Source of the DNA: an uncultured Sphingomonadales bacterium
Lineage (GTDB): Bacteria; Pseudomonadota; Alphaproteobacteria; Sphingomonadales; Sphingomonadaceae
Assembly (NCBI GenBank): GCA_903868655.1
Contig: CAIPWG010000505.1
Span: forward strand, 1 to 11,375
Direction: 5' to 3'
DNA length: 11,375 nt
Of this stretch, positions 8,224 to 11,375 are shown in pieces. The notes below the pieces were generated by a model. That model ran no database searches. It was given only the letters and a program-made list of their open reading frames with translations, and was not told the origin of the DNA. A program made the translations under genes and the position numbers. How positions within the stretch are numbered: the first letter of the stretch is position 1; the number at the start of each line of letters is the position of its first letter.

Positions 8224-10728
8224 TCAGAACTGCACTTTCACCGTCCCGCCGAACGTCCTGGGATCACCGAGGTTGCCGACGACCAGGCCGACCGAGTTCG
8301 GTGCGATCTGGAGTTGTTCGAGATAGCCCTTGTTGAAGGCGTTGCGCACCCACGCGTAAAAATCGAGCTTTATCCCGCGCGTATCGGGGTCGGCACGCCA
8401 GCCGAGGCGAAAGTTGGCGAGCGTATACCCCTGGACATCGGTCGAGGGTGACGGGGTGGCGTTGGACGAGAAGCTGGAGCGAGTGTTGCCGTCGGCGCCG
8501 AGGTAGATTTGTCCCTGCGTCTGGCCAATCGGCAACGGCAGATTGGCTTCACCGCCGAAGCTCAGCGCATATTTGGATACGCCGGGCAGACGCTGGCCGC
8601 TGATGTCGCAATTGACCGGGCTGGTGTTGGCGGGAAGCTCGGTGGGGACCTTGCAGTTGGTGCCGCTGAAGTTCGATCCGCCGGTCAGTTCGAGCGGCGG
8701 CGGGGCATTGGTGAAATTGCGGTACTTGGCGTCGGTGTAGGCGAAGTTGAGGTAGGCGTTGAAGCGTTCGCTCGGGCGGACCGAAAAATCGGTCTCGATG
8801 CCTTGTGAGCGCACTTCGGGCACGTTGGCGACGAACCCGCGCAAGGTGCTGAGCGAGGCGGCATTGTTGGCGCTGAACACCGCCTGGTAATTCGAGATAT
8901 CGGTGCGGAACGCGGCGAAATTGAAAGTGACTTTGCGATCGAAGGACTGCGTTTTCAAGCCCACTTCGTAGTGCTTGACCGACTCCGGCGCGACAGTGGC
9001 GAATTGCAGTTGCGGCAGGCCGGTCACCGCGTCGCCGGGCACGCCGTTCAGGTTGATGCCGCCGGTCTGGAAGGTCTTTGAATAGGTCGCATAACCGTGG
9101 ACGTCGCGCGCGAGATCATAGCTCAACGTCAGGTCGTACGAGAGGTTCCACCTGGCTAGGCTGGGCGAATAGGATTCGGGCAGCAGCACGCTTAGCTGCG
9201 CCTTCTGGATCGCGGTGCCGGTCGTTACCTGCCCCGGCGCGAGCACGTTGCCCGCGGCATCGGTCACGATCGCGTTGTACGAACCGTTCTTCTTGTCATA
9301 GTTGACGCGAAAGCCGGGCTGGATCGTGAAGCCGGGCAGCGGGCGGTAACTCGCCTGGCCATAGACCGCAAAGCTGGTGTTGCGCAGGCTGATCGTGTTG
9401 GTCGAAGTCAGCCCGTTGAGCACGTTCAGATTGTACGGGTTGGTGGCCGAAGTGTTGGGCGAAAGCAGCCACTTGGTCGCCGCCGGGCCCTGAACTTGGC
9501 TGCCGTTGGTATCGATCTTCTGGTAATAATAAAACGTGCCGAGCTGGAAATCGAGATGCTCGGAGTGCTGGTTGTAGCGCAGTTCCTGCGTGAACTGGCG
9601 CTGCTTCGACGGGTTTTGGCTGATCGTGGTAATCGGCAGCGCGGTGAAGTCACGGTCGTTCGACGGGTCCCAGTCCCAATAGCGGAACGCGGTGATCGAC
9701 GTCAGCGTGCCCGCGCCGAGATCGAGCCTTGCACGCAACGAGGCGCCACCGATCGACTGGCGCGCGCGCAAGGTGGCGTCGACATCGGTGATGCGGTTGT
9801 AGGGATTCTGCGCCATGGCCGGTAAGGCATAGCCCTGCACCGCCGAGATCGCCGCATATTGGCGGTTGAGCGCCTTTTGCGTCTGCACGTTCTCGACGAA
9901 GACGGTGGCGCAACAGGTAATGTTCTGGTGGTTGTAATCGCTTGCCACGATCACTTCGAAAGTGCTGCTGGGCCTCCAAAGCATCTGGCCGCGCAGACCG
10001 AGGTTGCTGAGGTTGTTGTCCCTTTGCCCCGTCGTGAGGTTGTTGATCGTGCCATCGCGGGTGGTTTCGGACAGCGCCAGCCGCACCGCGACCTGGTCCG
10101 ACAGCGGGCCCGATGCGGCGCTCTTGAACTGGACATAGCCGTAGTTCCCGAATGACACTTCGGCGCGGCCTTCGGGGGTGAACGTCGGCTGGCGGCTGGT
10201 GATGTTGATCGCGCCTGCGGTGGTGTTCTTGCCGTAAAGCGTACCCTGCGGTCCGCGCAGCACTTCGATCTGTTTGACGTCGAGGAAGTCGAACGTGGAT
10301 GAGGCGACTCGCGAATAATAGACATCGTCGACGTAGATGCCGACGCCCTGGTCGATCCCGTCGTTGGTGAGGCCCAGCGGCGCGCCGAAGCCGCGGACGT
10401 TGACCGAGGTGTTGCGCGGGTTCGAGGAATAGAACTGCAATGTGGGCGTCAATTGCTGCAGGCGGCCAACGTTGAAGGCCCCGGTGCTGTCGATATGATC
10501 GCCCCCAACGACCGAGATCGCCACCGGCACCCCTTGCGAGCTTTCGTTGCGGTGGCGCGCGGTGACGACGATATCGCCATCCCCGTCAGTGGCGCCGGTG
10601 CCGACCGAAGTCGGTTGTTCAGCGGGTTGTGGGGGTGGCGGCGGTGCCTCTGCGGCGAAAGCGGGCGCCGCGCTGGAGCACACGGAAAGGGCTACGGCCG
10701 AAGCCGTGCAAAGAACGAACGAATGCAT
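8224..10728 (-). CDS. TonB-dependent outer-membrane receptor
   Basis: Outer-membrane beta-barrel that imports a bound ligand using energy from TonB-ExbBD. From the preferred ATG at 10728 it has 834 residues. It has a signal peptide (VLCTASAVALSVCSSAAPAF, cleavage near AFAAEA), a proline-rich stretch (PPPPPQP) and then a TonB-box-like DIVVTAR (about 52-58). The plug spans roughly 62-180, with VRGFGAP, GIYVDDVYY, VLRGPQGTLYGKN and TAGAINI motifs. The remainder is barrel, ending in the canonical terminal phenylalanine (GTVKVQF). Two cysteine groups lie in predicted outer loops: a CC pair near 272-273, and NCKVP and NCDIS. AAGGA at 10736-10740 is 7 bases from the ATG, whereas a TTG at 10734 would be only one base away, so the ATG is preferred. 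Its ligand is unknown; the DUF2292 gene before it suggests a sulfur compound. It does not resemble a SusC-type receptor. Confidence 0.95.
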   Translation of the reverse strand: MHSFVLCTASAVALSVCSSAAPAFAAEAPPPPPQPAEQPTSVGTGATDGDGDIVVTARHRNESSQGVPVAISVVGGDHIDSTGAFNVGRLQQLTPTLQFYSSNPRNTSVNVRGFGAPLGLTNDGIDQGVGIYVDDVYYSRVASSTFDFLDVKQIEVLRGPQGTLYGKNTTAGAINITSRQPTFTPEGRAEVSFGNYGYVQFKSAASGPLSDQVAVRLALSETTRDGTINNLTTGQRDNNLSNLGLRGQMLWRPSSTFEVIVASDYNHQNITCCATVFVENVQTQKALNRQYAAISAVQGYALPAMAQNPYNRITDVDATLRARQSIGGASLRARLDLGAGTLTSITAFRYWDWDPSNDRDFTALPITTISQNPSKQRQFTQELRYNQHSEHLDFQLGTFYYYQKIDTNGSQVQGPAATKWLLSPNTSATNPYNLNVLNGLTSTNTISLRNTSFAVYGQASYRPLPGFTIQPGFRVNYDKKNGSYNAIVTDAAGNVLAPGQVTTGTAIQKAQLSVLLPESYSPSLARWNLSYDLTLSYDLARDVHGYATYSKTFQTGGINLNGVPGDAVTGLPQLQFATVAPESVKHYEVGLKTQSFDRKVTFNFAAFRTDISNYQAVFSANNAASLSTLRGFVANVPEVRSQGIETDFSVRPSERFNAYLNFAYTDAKYRNFTNAPPPLELTGGSNFSGTNCKVPTELPANTSPVNCDISGQRLPGVSKYALSFGGEANLPLPIGQTQGQIYLGADGNTRSSFSSNATPSPSTDVQGYTLANFRLGWRADPDTRGIKLDFYAWVRNAFNKGYLEQLQIAPNSVGLVVGNLGDPRTFGGTVKVQF

Positions 10729-10820
10729 GTCCAAATCCTTCGGTCAAAGGGCATTGGATGCATCCGGCGGTCCGGTCTGCACCTTTATGGGTGGGGAATT
10801 TCGGTGTGTTGCAACGCCGA

Positions 10821-11024
10821 TCAGCCGAAGCGGCGGCGCTCGGTCACGTCGATCTGCACCAGCCGGCCGTCGTGGATGGTCAGCTGGATGACGCCAAAGC
10901 GCATGCGTTCGAGCGCCTCCGCCACCGCATCGAGCGGCTTTTCGGCTGCGGGCTTACGCGGCGTGGTGCTGGCTTGCAGCGAATCGGTCAGAGTCGAATT
11001 CGAGAGAGTCTGGCGAAGTGACAT
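10821..11024 (-). CDS. YezD/DUF2292 family small protein
   Basis: Short protein of 67 residues, probably cytoplasmic. The C-terminal half matches the DUF2292 (YezD) pattern: an amphipathic helix (LDAVAEALERMRFG) followed by a strand-turn-strand core, VIQLTIHDGRLVQIDVTERR (45-64), with the conserved HDGR and VQI residues. The N-terminal 30 residues are low-complexity linker. AGGAG (complement of 11033-11037) lies 8 bases before the ATG. In other proteobacteria and bacilli, relatives (YezD, and OscA as I recall it) are linked to sulfur limitation or organosulfur use; the biochemical role is unknown. It is 92 bases upstream of the TonB receptor on the same strand, so co-transcription is likely. 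Confidence 0.88.
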   Translation of the reverse strand: MSLRQTLSNSTLTDSLQASTTPRKPAAEKPLDAVAEALERMRFGVIQLTIHDGRLVQIDVTERRRFG

Positions 11025-11046
11025 CGGGCGGGCTCCTGTTGCTCCC

Positions 11047-11074
11047 AGATTACCTCTACCAATCAGATAGACAA
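11047..11074 (-). promoter_or_regulatory. Candidate promoter of the DUF2292-receptor unit
   Basis: On the - strand, a TTGTCT (-35-like, complement of 11069-11074) and a TAATCT (-10-like, complement of 11047-11052) are separated by 16 bases. They end about 23 bases before the small gene's ATG, leaving a short leader that contains the ribosome site. The call is by eye only. Confidence 0.45.
11056..11070. promoter_or_regulatory. Candidate LysR-type operator (CTA-N9-TAG dyad)
   Basis: The 15-bp element CTACCAATCAGATAG has symmetric CTA/TAG ends and fits the T-N11-A rule of LysR-type regulators. It lies in the spacer and -35 edge of the candidate promoter of the DUF2292 gene. CysB and Cbl, which control sulfur genes, are LysR-type, so this is compatible with sulfur control, but no regulator gene is present in the window and such short dyads occur by chance. 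Confidence 0.3.
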
Positions 11075-11375
11075 TGATGAATTCGCTTGGCTACGGAGAA
11101 GCGCAGCTTTTGTCAGGTGGTTTCGCCGGCGAACGACGGTAATTCCAAGGGCAGTATGCGGACCTGCAGCCAGCAGGCGGCCCCGACAAGGCCCAAGTTC
11201 TGCCAGCTTTTGCTATGATATGGGCTGATTATGTTGACGATGCCCAGGTTGAACGCATGACACTGCGAGCCTGGCCCAGCGCTTCATGGGGAAATTGGTC
11301 GGGGAGATAGGATTCCGGACAAATTTCCGTTTATTTTCATGACGTTGAATTAACGGCGAAAAATTTGAGTAGCTA
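11075..11375. other. Intergenic region at window end, no supported gene
   Basis: Some 300 bases without a convincing gene. It contains a perfect 12-bp palindrome TTCGCCGGCGAA (11122-11133), a 13-bp near-palindrome CGTTGAATTAACG (11343-11355), and an A/T-rich final stretch from about 11310, as expected near a promoter of a gene beyond the window. One + strand frame near 11265-11342 reads like a short protein tail (AQRFMGKLVGEIGF) but has no upstream coding support. Confidence 0.5.

Noticed and set aside
10756..10765. Perfect palindrome GGATGCATCC in the leader between the DUF2292 gene and the receptor
   Set aside because: It is short, is followed by no T-run, and has no partner sites; position alone does not support a terminator or operator.
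11104..11212. CAGCTTTTG repeated exactly 100 bases apart (11104-11112 and 11204-11212)
   Set aside because: A 9-base direct repeat without flanking inverted repeats or a target duplication pattern is too weak to indicate a mobile element.
11214..11285. Short - strand frame starting MKRWARLAVSC
   Set aside because: It ends after 24 residues, has no clear ribosome site, and does not resemble any family.

Overview
The window reads as chromosomal DNA from a high-GC Gram-negative alphaproteobacterium, most likely a sphingomonad (Sphingobium, Novosphingobium or Sphingomonas type). This is inferred from the G/C-rich third codon positions, the very large TonB-dependent receptor with a short 'DIVVTAR'-type TonB box, and the HME-RND pump gene directly followed by its outer-membrane factor. 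No tRNA, rRNA, CRISPR array, insertion sequence or integrase was recognised.

Region 1 (1-5263, + strand) is an envelope and efflux block. It starts inside a heavy-metal RND efflux pump gene of the CzcA/CusA family, whose N-terminus lies outside the window. The stop overlaps the start of a CzcC-type outer-membrane factor by 8 bases. A secreted class-C-type serine hydrolase follows after 30 bases. The periplasmic adaptor (CzcB/CusB type) needed to complete the pump is not in the window and probably lies upstream.

Region 2 (5298-8027) is a small metabolic and regulatory block. A TetR-family regulator (+) is divergent from an aldo/keto reductase (-), with an 80-base shared control region that contains an interrupted palindrome and a plausible reductase promoter. 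Downstream of the reductase on the same strand are an unexplained coding-like stretch and a DUF2461 protein gene, which converges on the serine hydrolase.

Region 3 (8226-11375, - strand) is an outer-membrane uptake unit. A short YezD/DUF2292-family protein is followed by a TonB-dependent receptor of about 834 residues. DUF2292 proteins are associated with sulfur-limitation responses in other bacteria, so this receptor may import an organosulfur or sulfate-ester compound; that is an inference. A promoter overlapping a LysR-type CTA-N9-TAG dyad lies just upstream of the small gene. The last 300 bases hold no gene I can support.

No clearly new multi-gene system is visible. The items most worth following up are the DUF2292-receptor pair with its candidate operator, the TetR/reductase operator, and two coding-like stretches that are probably gene remnants (6012-6240 and 8049-8224, both - strand).
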